Below, piece after piece: positions 21,260-31,959 of a DNA stretch of 64,000 nucleotides (the stretch's first letter is position 1; the number at the start of each line of letters is the position of its first letter). The notes below the pieces were generated by a model, which was not told the origin of the DNA, did no database searches, and saw nothing but the letters and a program-made list of their open reading frames with translations. The translations under genes and the position numbers were made by a program. The DNA is from Azorinus chamasolen (taxonomy: Eukaryota; Mollusca; Bivalvia; Cardiida; Solecurtidae): NCBI GenBank assembly GCA_963576725.1, contig OY755252.1, positions 51,051,059-51,115,058 of the forward strand. The letters are read 5' to 3'.

Positions 21260-21451
21260 ATACAAAATAACATAGACATATTTTCTCATATCAATAGAAA
21301 GGTTTATTAGTATAGATTAGCATGCACTCTTTTGAGACTCTCATTGGGCTTGATTTAAACTTTTAATTTTAATAGTTTATTCCGTACGGCATTCGTAAAT
21401 GCAGCTTATCTGAAAGTGGTGTTTGTACATCAGGTCATTTTGTTCTAAATA

Positions 21452-24400
21452 ATGGACTCAACAGATCAGGGTAAGTTTGATACAACTTCAGTCGATGGTG
21501 CTGATCAGACGATTGTTGAAGGTCCTCAAGAGCGTACACTTACTGATAAGGGAAGAGAATGGCACATGCAGCAGCTGAAGGGTAAGTTCAGATCATCTGT
21601 GACCAAGTGGCAGAGGTTTGCAAATTCATTCACCATTCTCCTATCAGACTGTAATGATTGTAGTGTCATTAGAGAAGAGAGACAGAAGCTTAACCAGTAT
21701 TTTGATGATTTATCAATGATTTTTGATGAGATTTGTCAATTGGATATGGAAACACCACTTTCTGGAAAATATGACACTGTCGCAGAAGAACATAAGGATC
21801 TTATGTTGCGCATTTCAGATGCGATTAGGTTTTTAGAATCTGAGAATAGCTCTGTCAAATCTAGCAAACACTCAACCTTGTCTCGCAGTTCACAGAAAAC
21901 AAAATTGTCTGCTGCTGCTGAAGCTGCATCGCTGAAAGCAAAATTAAGGTATGTTGACGTTGAGGCTAAAACAAGAGCAGAACTTGAAAAAATAGAAATC
22001 ATGAAAAGGCTTGACATGGCAAATGCTAAGCTTGATGCAATAAAGTCTGAAGAATTACAATCTCCTAGTGTATCAGTGGCTGGAGATCTACCAGAGGTAG
22101 AGGTAGATAAGAATACCCTGGTTAAGAATTTCATTTTATCACAAATTGAAAATGAAACTGTTTCTCCATCTGTGCCTTTAGAGCCCAAGATAAACATTAA
22201 GAGGGGCAGTCTGAATCCCAATGCAGGTGAGTTTTTGCCTACTTATTCCTTTGTTGATAAACCCAAACTTGTACCAGATAATGAATCCACAAAATTACAA
22301 CAGAGTCTCATAGATTTGACCAAATCTCTTGCAGACCAGGTTTCATTAAACCGACTTCCCCCACCAGAGCCTAATAAATTCTATGGTGACCCAATTCTTT
22401 ATCCTGCATGGAAGGTGGCTTTTGCAACACTTATTGAACAGAGAAAACTCCCCAATGGCGAGAAGATACACTATTTAAAGAAATATCTTGGTGGCCCTGT
22501 CTTGCAGGTTGTAGAAAACTATTTTCTTCTTTCTAGTGAAGATGCTTTTGAAGAAGCTAAGAAATTGCTAGACGAAAGGTTTGGTGACCCTTTTATTATA
22601 GCTGGTGCATTTCGTGACAAGCTTGAAACATGGCCTAAGATTAGTGCAAAGGACGCACAAGGTCTTTTGAGGTTTTCAGATTTTTTGAAGCAATGTCTAG
22701 CTGCAATCAACCAGTATTCAAGTCTGGAAATTCTAAATGACAGTAGAGAAAATCGAAAAATTCTTTCGAAGTTGCCTGAATGGTTTGTGTCTCGTTGGAA
22801 TCGAGTAGTTGCTAAGTCAAAGGAAGAAAAGGGAGAATTCCCGAATTTCAAGGTCTTTGTCGATTTTGTTTGCAGAGAAGCCAAAATTGCAAATGATCCG
22901 GTAACCTCGGTGCAGTCCGTACGAGGGGTAAATGTTACTGAGGAGAACAAAGTAAACAAAGACTGGCATAGACATCAATTTAAGTCAGACAAATCCGTTA
23001 GTGGTCGTTCATTTTTGTCGGGTACAGAAGAAAGTGCAAACTCAAATTCCACTCAGACTGTTGTTCGCAATACTTGCCATTTCTGCAAAAAGTTTCATGA
23101 TCTGGATGATTGTAAGGCTTTCCTTGGTAAATCTTTAGCTGAGCGGAAGGTTTTTGTTGGCGTCAAAAAACTTTGTTTCGCCTGTCTCAGGTCAAACCAT
23201 ATCTCCAAGGACTGTAGGCACAGAAAGAAGTGCAAATTCTGTGGGAAATTTCACCCTTCTTCATTGCATGGTGATATTAAGCCTCATATCCAAACAGGTA
23301 ATAGCAACAGTGGCACTGTTCCTGTCAAAACTGAATCTCCCAGCAGTCATAATACCCATTTGTCTCTCACTGGAACAGCATTTCTCAACAGTACTAGTTC
23401 AGTGAGAAAGTGCTCAATGATTCTGCCTGTCTATGTATCACATTGTGATGATCCAACAAATGAAAGGTTGGTGTATGCGCTTTTGGACACCCAGTCTGAT
23501 GCAACTTTCATTCTGGAAGATACTTGTAAAGCCCTTGGCATATCTGGTGTGGAAGTGAAACTGTCCCTTTCCACAATGCATGCAGAGAATAAGGTTGTTG
23601 AGAGTCAGAGAATGAAAGGTTTGATGGTTCGTGGCTTTGATTCAGATTTGAAGATTCCACTTCCTCCTGCCTACACTAGGGATATTATGCCAGCTAACCG
23701 CTCGCATATTCCTGAAACAAATGTTGTCCATTCATGGCCCTATCTGCATTCAGTAGCCAAACAGCTTGTTCCTTTGCAAGAGTGCGAAATTGGCCTTCTT
23801 ATCGGATATAACTGTCCCAGAGCTTTGGTTCCGCGAGAAGTTGTTGCTCCTGAGGGAGACGGTCCGTATGGTCAAAGAACAGATCTTGGGTGGGGTATCG
23901 TTGGAATTGTTGACACTTGGGTCTCTGAGAATGATTCAGTTGGTGTGAGTCACCGAATCGTATCATGCGAAATTCCTTCAGATGTTCTAGTTGACGATAT
24001 TGCGGGTCCAAGTTCTGTTTTCTTTTCATTGCGTACATCTGTAAAAGAGGTTGTTACTACAGATGTTCTCAAACTGTTGGAGCAAGACTTTCATGACCGG
24101 AGAGCAAACAGCCAGTCTCTTTCTCAGCAAGATTGTCGTTTCCTAACCTTGTTGGAACAAGGTATTAGTTTTAAGGAAGGTCACTATGAAATGCCCTTGC
24201 CATTTGTCAAGGAAGAGCCTGTCCTTCCAAACAACAAAGCTATAGCTTTGAAGAGGTTAAACCAATTGCGGAAGCGGCTGGACAGAGATGAAGCATTCCG
24301 TAAACATTACCTGGAATTCATGAAAGAGCTTATAGATAACGGCCATGCAGAGAAGGTCCCAGAAACAGATGCAACGGATAAGGAATGTCAGGTTTGGTAC

Positions 24401-27400
24401 ATCCCACATCATGGCGTGTACCATCCCCACAAACCCGACAAAGTTAGGGTTGTTTTTGATTGTAGTGCTTCTTTTCAGGGGGTTTGTTTAAATTCCTACC
24501 TTTTGCAAGGTCCAGACCTTATCAATAGTCTCATAGGGGTAATTTGTAGGTTTAGGAAAGAGCCAATAGCCATCATGTGTGATGTGGAAAAGATGTTTTA
24601 CCAGTTTAGGGTATCTACTAAACACAGAGATTATTTGAGATTCTTGTGGTGGGAAAATGGAGACTTCGACAATGACCCTATTGAATACAGAATGACTGTT
24701 CATTTGTTTGGAGCCAAGTCCTCTCCTGGATGTGCCAATTTCGGCTTAAAAAAGATGGCTGATGACCATGAAGTTGAGTTTGGGTCTGAAGTTGCCAATT
24801 TTGTTCGCCGAGACTTTTATGTCGATGACGGCTTAAAGTCGTTGGCTACAGCAAGCAAAGCACTTGAGTTAATAGAAAATGCCAAGACCATGTGCTGCAA
24901 GGCTGGTCTGAGATTGCACAAATTCGTCTCAAATTCAAAGGAAGTTCTTGGACAGCTTCCTTCAGATGATCTTGCAAAAGACCTGAAGGATATCGATATT
25001 TCCCACGACTCCTTGCCCGTTGAAAGAGTATTGGGCAATTTGTGGTGTGTAGAATCAGATTCCTTTCAGTTTCGCCTTACGTTGAGTGACAATCCGCTCA
25101 CTCGTCGCGGAATTATGTCCACCATTAGCTCAATCTATGACCCTCTTGGTCTTATTTCACCAGTTGTCCTGGTAGGAAAACGTATTCTTCAACAGGTTTG
25201 TGCAGATCGGGCAGACTGGGACGACCCTGTTCCAGAAGATTTGAGGACAATTTGGGAAAAATGGCGTGGTAGCTTGTTTCATTTAGAGAAGTTGAAAGTA
25301 CCCAGATGTTTGAAATCGGAAGACTCGAATGAGATCGCACTTGTAGAAATGCATCATTTCTCTGATGCAAGCACAGTAGGGTATGGTCAATGTTCTTATT
25401 TGCGTATAGTAAATACGACAGGAAAGGTGCATTGTAGATTTTTGTATGGGAAATCTCGTGTTGCCCCATTGAAACCAATGACAATTCCACGTCTGGAGCT
25501 CACTGCAGCGGTGCTCTCTGTCAGAAGTAGTGCAATGCTTGATCTGGAGTTAGAAATTCCTATGGTGAAACATTTCTATTGGTCTGATAGTCAGGTAGTA
25601 CTGGGATATATTTCGAACGAAGCCAGACGGTTTCATGTGTTTGTGGCTAATAGAGTTCAAGAAATTAGAAGCCAGACCAGCATCCAGCAGTGGAACTATG
25701 TTCCGTCGAATGATAACCCAGCAGATATTGCTTCCAGGGGTTCCTTTGCAAACGAATTCACCAACGATTCGATGTGGTTTCATGGTCCACAATTCCTCTG
25801 GAAACAGGTTCTTCCAGTCACAGACATGATAGACATTCCTTTGAATCCTAGTGACCCAGAATTGAGGCGTATAGAATGCTTTTCGACTGAGGTTAAGGAG
25901 TCTGATCAGTTTTCTTTGTTGGATAGCATTCAGCTCTTTTCTGATTGGAACCGAGCCAAAAGGGCAATAGCTCTTTGTCTAAGGTTCAAAAGAAGACTTC
26001 TAGATCGCTCAGTGAAGAAACCAAAACTTCCCTTGTCTAAAGAGGTTGCTTTGGCACAATTTGTTCCTGTGACTGTCGACGAGATGCGCTTAGCAGAGGT
26101 TGAGCTTTTCAAGTTGGTTCAATCAAAGTACTTCCAGTCCGAAATCACCAGTCTTAAAACTCAAGGGATTACTGGTTTTCCATCTGACAGAAAGGAAATG
26201 AGAGCTCGCAAAGAGTTTTTGAAGAAGAGTTCACCATTGTATCGTCTGGATCCTTTCGTAGATTCAGAAGGGGTTTTGCGAGTTGGTGGTAGAGTACAGC
26301 ATTCAGATTTGTCAGAGATCTTGAAATACCCTACATTGTTGCCCAAACTTAGTCATGTGACAAACCTAGTAGTAGCTCATTTTCATGGCAAAGTCCAGCA
26401 CCAAGGACGAGGAATGACTACAAATGCCATAAGAGCAAGTGGAATTTGGATCCTAGGTTGTAGTTCAGTAGTGTCTAGTTTCATTTCCAGATGCGTTGTT
26501 TGCAGGCGTATTCGCAGCAAGGTTCAAGGACAAAAGATGTCTGATTTACCCACAGATCGTACGGAACAAGTTCCACCTTTCACATATTGTGCAGTCGACC
26601 TATTTGGACCCTGGTATATCAAAGAGGGTCGTAAGGAACTGAAAAGGTACGGAGTTTTGTTCACTTGCCTTTCTTGTAGAGCAGTTCATGTAGAGTCTGC
26701 AAATTCTTTAGAAACGGACTCTTTCATTAACAGTTTGCGACGATTCATCGCAATACGTGGTCCGATGCGCCAATTGCGTTGTGATCGTGGGACAAATTTT
26801 GTAGGTGCCGAGAGAGAGATGGATGAAAATCGGGTGAGAAATTTTCTTCTGCAGGAAAATTGTGACTATGTTCCATTCAAAATGAATGTTCCTTCTGCCA
26901 GTCATATGGGTGGTGTTTGGGAGAGGCAGATTAGATCAGTTCGGTGCGTGCTTGACTCCTTATTATTGAAGCATGGATCGCAATTAAATGATGAAGGTTT
27001 GCGAACATTTCTGCATGAAGCGGCAGCCATTGTGAACTGCCGCCCATTGTCTGTTGACAACCTAAATGACCCAATGTCTGTTACTCCTCTGACTCCCAAT
27101 CATTTAGTGACATTGAAGTCTTCAGTTGTTCTTCCGCCACCCGGAATTTTTCAAAAACCTGATATCTATTGCAGAAAGCAGTGGCGACGTACTCAGTACA
27201 TGGTCAATGAATTTTGGAATAGGTGGCGCAACGAATTTCTGCAAAATTTGCAAGTAAGAAAGAAATGGGAAACCCCCAAGAGAAATATGTGTATTGGTGA
27301 TATTGTTCTTCTGAAAGAAGATAATGTCTCCAGAAACCAGTGGCGTCTTGGCCGCGTTGATGAAGTCTGGAAAGATGATGATGGTTTGGTGCGCAAGGTG

Positions 27401-27544
27401 GGTATTCTTATTGCTACTTGTAGTTTGGACGCTCAAGGGAAACGAAATCATCCCTTGACCTTTTTAGAGAGACCGGTGCACAAACTTATTTTACTACTTG
27501 AATCCGAGGAAATCCCCGTCGAGGAGCCATCTTCTAGTCAGTAA
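21452..27544 (+). CDS. BEL/Pao Gag-Pol polyprotein
   Basis: 2030 aa, no internal stop. Residues 1-290: charged helical Gag N-terminus. About 300-470: Pao-type Gag (DUF1759-like; PNKFYGDPILYPAWKVAFAT). About 540-610: zinc knuckles (CHFCKKFHDLDDC; CFACLRSNHISKDC; CKFCGKFH). Protease: LLDTQSDATF with Asp679, then the conserved DLGWGIVG. Reverse transcriptase: FDCSA near 1000, catalytic Asp1044 (MCDVEKMF) and FYVDD with Asp1125/1126. RNase H-like: FSDAS near 1303 and WSDSQ. Integrase: zinc-binding H-H-C-C near 1641-1675 and catalytic Asp1716, Asp1778, Glu1824. C-terminus: DUF5641-like (WRLGRVDEVW). ATG at 21452 is the first in frame after the hairpin array. Proteins form the particle, copy the RNA and integrate the DNA. 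No envelope ORF follows. Confidence 0.97.
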   Translation: MDSTDQGKFDTTSVDGADQTIVEGPQERTLTDKGREWHMQQLKGKFRSSVTKWQRFANSFTILLSDCNDCSVIREERQKLNQYFDDLSMIFDEICQLDMETPLSGKYDTVAEEHKDLMLRISDAIRFLESENSSVKSSKHSTLSRSSQKTKLSAAAEAASLKAKLRYVDVEAKTRAELEKIEIMKRLDMANAKLDAIKSEELQSPSVSVAGDLPEVEVDKNTLVKNFILSQIENETVSPSVPLEPKINIKRGSLNPNAGEFLPTYSFVDKPKLVPDNESTKLQQSLIDLTKSLADQVSLNRLPPPEPNKFYGDPILYPAWKVAFATLIEQRKLPNGEKIHYLKKYLGGPVLQVVENYFLLSSEDAFEEAKKLLDERFGDPFIIAGAFRDKLETWPKISAKDAQGLLRFSDFLKQCLAAINQYSSLEILNDSRENRKILSKLPEWFVSRWNRVVAKSKEEKGEFPNFKVFVDFVCREAKIANDPVTSVQSVRGVNVTEENKVNKDWHRHQFKSDKSVSGRSFLSGTEESANSNSTQTVVRNTCHFCKKFHDLDDCKAFLGKSLAERKVFVGVKKLCFACLRSNHISKDCRHRKKCKFCGKFHPSSLHGDIKPHIQTGNSNSGTVPVKTESPSSHNTHLSLTGTAFLNSTSSVRKCSMILPVYVSHCDDPTNERLVYALLDTQSDATFILEDTCKALGISGVEVKLSLSTMHAENKVVESQRMKGLMVRGFDSDLKIPLPPAYTRDIMPANRSHIPETNVVHSWPYLHSVAKQLVPLQECEIGLLIGYNCPRALVPREVVAPEGDGPYGQRTDLGWGIVGIVDTWVSENDSVGVSHRIVSCEIPSDVLVDDIAGPSSVFFSLRTSVKEVVTTDVLKLLEQDFHDRRANSQSLSQQDCRFLTLLEQGISFKEGHYEMPLPFVKEEPVLPNNKAIALKRLNQLRKRLDRDEAFRKHYLEFMKELIDNGHAEKVPETDATDKECQVWYIPHHGVYHPHKPDKVRVVFDCSASFQGVCLNSYLLQGPDLINSLIGVICRFRKEPIAIMCDVEKMFYQFRVSTKHRDYLRFLWWENGDFDNDPIEYRMTVHLFGAKSSPGCANFGLKKMADDHEVEFGSEVANFVRRDFYVDDGLKSLATASKALELIENAKTMCCKAGLRLHKFVSNSKEVLGQLPSDDLAKDLKDIDISHDSLPVERVLGNLWCVESDSFQFRLTLSDNPLTRRGIMSTISSIYDPLGLISPVVLVGKRILQQVCADRADWDDPVPEDLRTIWEKWRGSLFHLEKLKVPRCLKSEDSNEIALVEMHHFSDASTVGYGQCSYLRIVNTTGKVHCRFLYGKSRVAPLKPMTIPRLELTAAVLSVRSSAMLDLELEIPMVKHFYWSDSQVVLGYISNEARRFHVFVANRVQEIRSQTSIQQWNYVPSNDNPADIASRGSFANEFTNDSMWFHGPQFLWKQVLPVTDMIDIPLNPSDPELRRIECFSTEVKESDQFSLLDSIQLFSDWNRAKRAIALCLRFKRRLLDRSVKKPKLPLSKEVALAQFVPVTVDEMRLAEVELFKLVQSKYFQSEITSLKTQGITGFPSDRKEMRARKEFLKKSSPLYRLDPFVDSEGVLRVGGRVQHSDLSEILKYPTLLPKLSHVTNLVVAHFHGKVQHQGRGMTTNAIRASGIWILGCSSVVSSFISRCVVCRRIRSKVQGQKMSDLPTDRTEQVPPFTYCAVDLFGPWYIKEGRKELKRYGVLFTCLSCRAVHVESANSLETDSFINSLRRFIAIRGPMRQLRCDRGTNFVGAEREMDENRVRNFLLQENCDYVPFKMNVPSASHMGGVWERQIRSVRCVLDSLLLKHGSQLNDEGLRTFLHEAAAIVNCRPLSVDNLNDPMSVTPLTPNHLVTLKSSVVLPPPGIFQKPDIYCRKQWRRTQYMVNEFWNRWRNEFLQNLQVRKKWETPKRNMCIGDIVLLKEDNVSRNQWRLGRVDEVWKDDDGLVRKVGILIATCSLDAQGKRNHPLTFLERPVHKLILLLESEEIPVEEPSSSQ

Positions 27545-27830
27545 GTATTGATAACATATGTATAAACTGTAAGAGTTGTTTTTTGAGTTTATTAATGTGA
27601 AGTTTGATTTCATCACCAGGTTTTCAATACAACAGTATTAATGTTCATGTTTAATATGTATACAGTGATATTCTTTTACGGTGGCGGCCGTAAAGGGTCG
27701 CCCGTGCTTCATTCTCGGTGTTTCATTTTCTGGTTCTTCGGATGTTTGATTATCTTTATATAATACTCACTTGAACTTGTATATTACTTGATGCGAGGTC
27801 ATATTAGTTAATGTCAAATTAGTAAACTAA

Positions 27831-27843
27831 TTTGGAGGAGCCA
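27831..27843 (+). other. Candidate polypurine tract of the retrotransposon
   Basis: TTGGAGGAG lies immediately before CCA and the TGTGAC start of the 3' LTR, the position expected for the plus-strand primer. It is short; assignment is by position and purine content. Confidence 0.5.
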
Positions 27844-28367
27844 TGTGACTGCGATACTAGGAGTACGAAGCTCGCTCGGGGCGAACCATGTTGGTTCGCT
27901 TCTCGATTTTTGGTACCAGTCTGCGACAAAATGTTCGTCTGCCGGATTCACTAGTTGGCTGCGTTTTCTGCGTTTGTTTTGCGTAAAAGGCCCCAAAGAG
28001 GTAGTTATATATCAATTTCAAGTGTGTTATTATATATATACACAATACGAAAAGCATGTTTATTGCCAGATTTATATTTTAAACGTAAACGCCGTGTTTG
28101 TTGTGTTGATATTCATATGCATAGTACTCGGACATCCATGTTTCGGATATGATGATGTAATTTTGTATCATTGTGTAACTATGTAATGTCTGAGATTATG
28201 TTATGTAATTGAATGGTTATATAGATTCAACCTTTAAATCTATACTCACACTGTGTTTATGTTTATACTTTCAGTTTGACGTGATTTTATCAGAATACAA
28301 TGATAATCGCAGTACACTCTTGGTCCTTTTGATATTCGTTTATATATACAACTACGAATCCGTCATA
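27844..28367 (+). repeat. 3' LTR
   Basis: 524 bp, base-for-base the same as 19327-19850 in row-by-row reading. It is followed by the duplicated CCGTT. 27545-27830 between the Gag-Pol stop and the tract is non-coding. Confidence 0.95.
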
Positions 28368-28580
28368 CCGTTCCCTCATAGGCTATTTTCTTTGAATAAA
28401 TCTACCGAAAAGGAGCATTAACTAGAGAAAAAGAAAATTTTAGAATTTTGTAGCTCTGAAACCACTGTGATAAATAGAGCATTTGCTCCTTAGGAGAAAA
28501 TGCTCTATTTATCACAATGGTTTCAAAAAGTGACTTTTATAAAGGCGTAGAAAGGCGTATTTATGGAGGAAAGGGTTAAA
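28368..28580 (+). mobile_element. Family B MITE, 5' terminus split off by the retrotransposon
   Basis: With 19321-19326 restored, the start reads TTAACCCGTTCCCTCATAGG. The body has TTTGAATAAATCTACC, GGAGCATTAACTAGAG, then an almost perfect palindrome (GATAAATAGAGCATTTGCTC / TGCTCTATTTATCACAATGG). The end is AAAGGCGTAGAAAGGCGTAT ... GGAGGAAAGGGTTAA. Ends match family A but the interior differs. From 28581 to 29012 I see unique AT-rich DNA with no convincing gene. Confidence 0.8.
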
Positions 28581-29012
28581 ACAATCAATGAACTCTTTAT
28601 TTGAAACCTATCAAGTTCTACCTATTTTTTTTTATCTAATCATATTCCGAGTATTTTCAATTTTTGGATGATTTATCTATGTATTCCACTTATTCCACTT
28701 GTCCGCTCATCCAGCATGCATTTTCCCTTCTTCGTTTATATTGCAAGTCAAGTGAGTTTTTGGTGCACCTTCATTGTCTACTATGCAAGACAAATGACAA
28801 ATTTCAGAATGATCAACCCCTGGGTCAATATGCATAAACTTTATGAAGTGAGATCATGAAATGGTTCAAGAAGCAGTTCAATATGACTGCTTCCAAACTT
28901 GTACCATCAATCAAAAAATGCAATTTTATTGGAAGAAAGGCAGAACTTTTCTTACAACGAGCTATATTTAGGAATGCAAATTTATGATCTCTATTTCACA
29001 TGGATAATATTA

Positions 29013-29150
29013 GTTACACGGTTATTTGGCAGGGTGTACAGGCTGGTATGACTGGGTTAGATCCCGTATTCTCTGAGGCGTTAGCCAAAGAAAATACGCG
29101 GTCTAACCCGTTCATAACAGCCCGTACACCCTGCCAAATTACCGTGTAAC
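29013..29150. repeat. 138-bp fold-back element
   Basis: GTTACACGGTTATTTGGCAG at the left is matched by CTGCCAAATTACCGTGTAAC at the right, and pairing continues inward (GGGTTAGA / TCTAACCC, CGTATT / AATACG) to a ~20-nt loop. Nearly the whole element is one hairpin. 29151-29493 is unique, with GACGTCATC-type CRE-like words at 29258 and 29280, but no gene is seen. Confidence 0.75.
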
Positions 29151-29493
29151 GAATTTATTACCAGTCAGAGATCCGATTTACCCAATTAAGAAACGAACAA
29201 CTCTTTATTTGCTGACATTAGATCACTAATTATATTACGACATGACAAGGAAAACATGACGTCATCACAGAGCAAATATGACGTCGCCTCAGAGCAATTT
29301 CAAAAGAGGAATTCTAACTTCACTTGTAAACATTTAAGTTTAAACGGTTACACGCTGTACTGAGAAGTTGATAGTGTGAAATTGAGGAACATACGAGGAA
29401 CAGTTTTTACGTTTATTATCGATTATTTGGTCGTAATCCGTCCAGAATTAATGGAGTAAGGACGATATGAAATTTCAAATTGATGCTAAAAAC

Positions 29494-30380
29494 AACAAGA
29501 GGGCCAGAATGGCCCTGAAGCACTCACCAGACTATCAGAGGAGAAGATTTTCAAAGTTTTCACTATATGTTTCTATAGAAAACTAGCCGGCCCTGGGGCG
29601 GGCCAATTTTGACCCCAGGGGCATAATTTATATAACTTTTGTAGAGGACTTAGACATGATGCTATGAGCCAAATATGAAAGCTGAGCACCTTTCAGTTTC
29701 ATAAGATTTTCAAAGTTTGCTCTATATGTTTCTACTGAAAACTACCCACCCCTGGGGCGGGGCCAATTTTGACCCCAGGGCCATAATTAATATAACTTTT
29801 GTAAAGGACCTGAAGATGATGATACATGAGTTCATATTATTATTCATATCTTAACTTATTTTTAACCCTTCCACTGTTCTATGTTTATTCAAAATTTCAA
29901 TACCTACTGAATGTTCATGGACAAAATAGTTATAATGAAAAATAGAAAGTGTAGCCATTTAAGAAAGTAATGAAAAACATCTTTCAAATTCCATTAACAA
30001 ACAGAGTAGACCCTAATTAGACAGCTGCTAAAGGAGCCGCCTGATCTGGGTCTGCTCTGTTTGCAAATGCATGAAAAGGCATTTATATGAGGGAAAGGGT
30101 TAAGTAAACATATTATAAGTACATTGTATATTGTACACAAAAATGGAAATAGTTTAATGCAATTTGCACTATATAATATCATAAGTAAACAGAGCAGATT
30201 GATCATATGGCTACTAAATGAGCCATCTAATCTGGGTCTACTCTGTTTGCAATGGTGCAGAAATGCATAATTATGGAGTAAAGGGTTTAATTGTCTGTGC
30301 AATAGGCCAGATCTAAAAATATCAGTTGTCTACCCAGAAGGGAGGCAACCCAGTTGTTATCAAAAGTGCAAAGGGAGACC
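29494..30380 (+). mobile_element. H2-type element 5' part, family D MITE and shared flank (composite block 1)
   Basis: 29494-29822 starts ACAAGAGGGCCAGAATGGCC and holds two H2 cores, then breaks off in GATGATGATACATGAG. A linker TATTATTATTCATATCTTAA follows, then a family D MITE (29866-30099, CCCTTCCACTGTTC to GAGGGAAAGGG). After a second MITE comes GGAGGCAACCCAGTTGTTAT (30343). The same order recurs at 48091-48770. Confidence 0.65.
30104..30292 (+). mobile_element. Degenerate family A MITE
   Basis: ATATAATATCATAAGTAAAC, AGAGCAGATTGATCATATGG, CTACTAAATGAGCC and GGGTCTACTCTGTTTGCAAT, ending TTATGGAGTAAAGGGTTTAA. Confidence 0.6.
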
Positions 30381-30389
30381 TAGCACAGT

Positions 30390-30450
30390 TTGGATTCTGA
30401 TCTGACGCATATGTAACTTCAAATTACATATGTGTCAGATCAGAATCCAA
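30390..30450. repeat. 27-bp inverted repeat
   Basis: TTGGATTCTGATCTGACGCA (30390 on) pairs with the sequence ending at 30450 (TGTCAGATCAGAATCCAA) with one mismatch around a 7-nt loop CTTCAAA. Similar CAGTTTGGATYYRGATNAGA words occur alone near 10765, 13145, 32568 and 44606, so this is a dispersed fold-back. Confidence 0.75.
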
Positions 30451-31149
30451 TATTGTACTTCATAATTGTTTTGTACAAGAGAGTTAATTGTAAGATTGAC
30501 ATGTATTAAAAAACAATGTGAACAATCTTAGACAAGCAGACAACAATTCTGAAACAACTATAATACTGACAAGCAAGGTTTTACGCAAGCGTAAAATGGC
30601 TGCGTAACATGTATTTAAGCAGGATAGAAGAAAAAGAGGGAGCAATATTGGGAAAACATGACTGTTATGTATGAATTAATACATGTGGCAGAAACGGGGG
30701 AATGTTTTAATGAGCCATGATGCATAATACCTGTGTTTGACACCAATAATACACATTACGTCATAGATCAATGTTATTCATTTGCTGAAACACACTGACG
30801 TAGAAACCATTATCACATTAAGTGATGTTCACAAGGCATACACACTCCCATACTTACAGTCTACATGAAATTATTCCGATAGGTCGACTCAATGCCCATT
30901 AACTTTTTCATTTATTTTGTCCCCAAATTAAGAACAGATTAGTATAAGATAATTATACAGTTAAGTTGAAGCAAATTCAAATTCACAATGGTGAAATATG
31001 CAAAACGGTCAACAAAACCACGAGTGAAAGGTCTCAGCTAAATAACTTTAACAAAGCCAAAATGCAAACAAAGGTCTTATATTTTTATGTACAAAATGGT
31101 TTTAAACCAAAAGCACGTATACTAAGGGTGCTAAGAAAATATGAGAGAA

Positions 31150-31240
31150 AAAAAATAATTCAGCTTCCACCGAGGATCGAACCCACGACCTCACGTTTCC
31201 TAGTCCATCGTTATAACCCTTAGACCACGCTGACAGCTAT
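31150..31240 (-). mobile_element. tRNA-derived SINE-like fragment
   Basis: On the minus strand the sequence has an A-box-like GCGTGGTCTAAGGG and a B-box GGTTCGATCC at the spacing of a polymerase III promoter, then CTCGGTGGAAGCTG and a T-rich tail. The T-arm folds with one mismatch, but no intact acceptor stem is evident, so it is a tRNA-derived repeat head or pseudogene, not a functional tRNA. The rest of 30451-31960 shows no gene. Confidence 0.5.
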
Positions 31241-31959
31241 GCTTAGGAATGTGATTTTAATCATTTATACCTAATTCACTAGCATTTTCACTGAAACTGG
31301 ATCATGGCAGAAAAGAAAGAAATATCCCCGACTAAAATATGCTGAGAAAAATATATGAATGAAAATAAATAAAATAAATGAATATATATAAATAAAAACT
31401 TGTCTCACAGTAAACCATATTTATTAAAAAGATTGGCATTTATAGAAACACAGGACCGCAGAAACGCATGGGCAAAATTCAAAGCCGTATAATTGTGGGC
31501 TGCTTTCGCAGCCCAATAAAGAATGCTACAGCATAGAACACTTGACTTGTATTCAGCTAAACTTCACAAAAGATATACTGATAAGACTCTATATTGATAT
31601 CTGAGAGCTTAATGCAGGACATAGATATGCAAAGAGCATTTTGAGAATTATCCACTTAGTTTTCTCCATCTAAAATGAGTGTTTGTTATTTATTTGGCTA
31701 AACACAATTTCTACTCTACTGATTAGACTAAGGGTAAAACAACTGCTATACTAGGTCAGTCTCAGTGGACTGGGTTGTAGGAGAAACCTTTAGCCGCAGT
31801 TTCTGAAGTGAAAAAGCCTATTTTAAAGTATAACCCAAAGGGCAGGACCAATTTTAACCTCAGAACTATGATATTAACAAAATTCTTAAAGGTAAACTAA
31901 GTAAATCCATACACCAAATATCTAAGCTCTGGGACATGTAGTTTTTGCCAGGAAGATAC

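Larger units (their letters stand above)
19327..28367 (+). mobile_element. Intact BEL/Pao LTR retrotransposon (9041 bp)
   Basis: Two 524-bp LTRs, identical by eye, bound the element and a CCGTT duplication flanks it (19322-19326 and 28368-28372). LTR ends are TGTGAC and GTCATA. Internal order: short leader, ORF1 (SGNH-like), fourteen-hairpin array, Gag-Pol without internal stops, polypurine tract, 3' LTR. DUF1759/DUF1758-type Gag-protease and DUF5641-type C-terminus place it in BEL/Pao. Both ORFs are open and the LTRs match, so insertion is recent. It landed in the first bases of a family B MITE. No convincing tRNA primer-binding site directly follows the 5' LTR. Confidence 0.95.

Noticed and set aside
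21736..27451. Many minus-strand frames under Gag-Pol
   Set aside because: Antisense shadows of a well-supported 2030-aa polyprotein.
30855..30930. Minus-strand donor GACT|GTAAGTATG
   Set aside because: No frame is open back to a credible acceptor.
31167..31240. Functional tRNA gene on the minus strand
   Set aside because: A and B boxes are present but no complete acceptor stem or clean anticodon arm; better read as a SINE-like relic.
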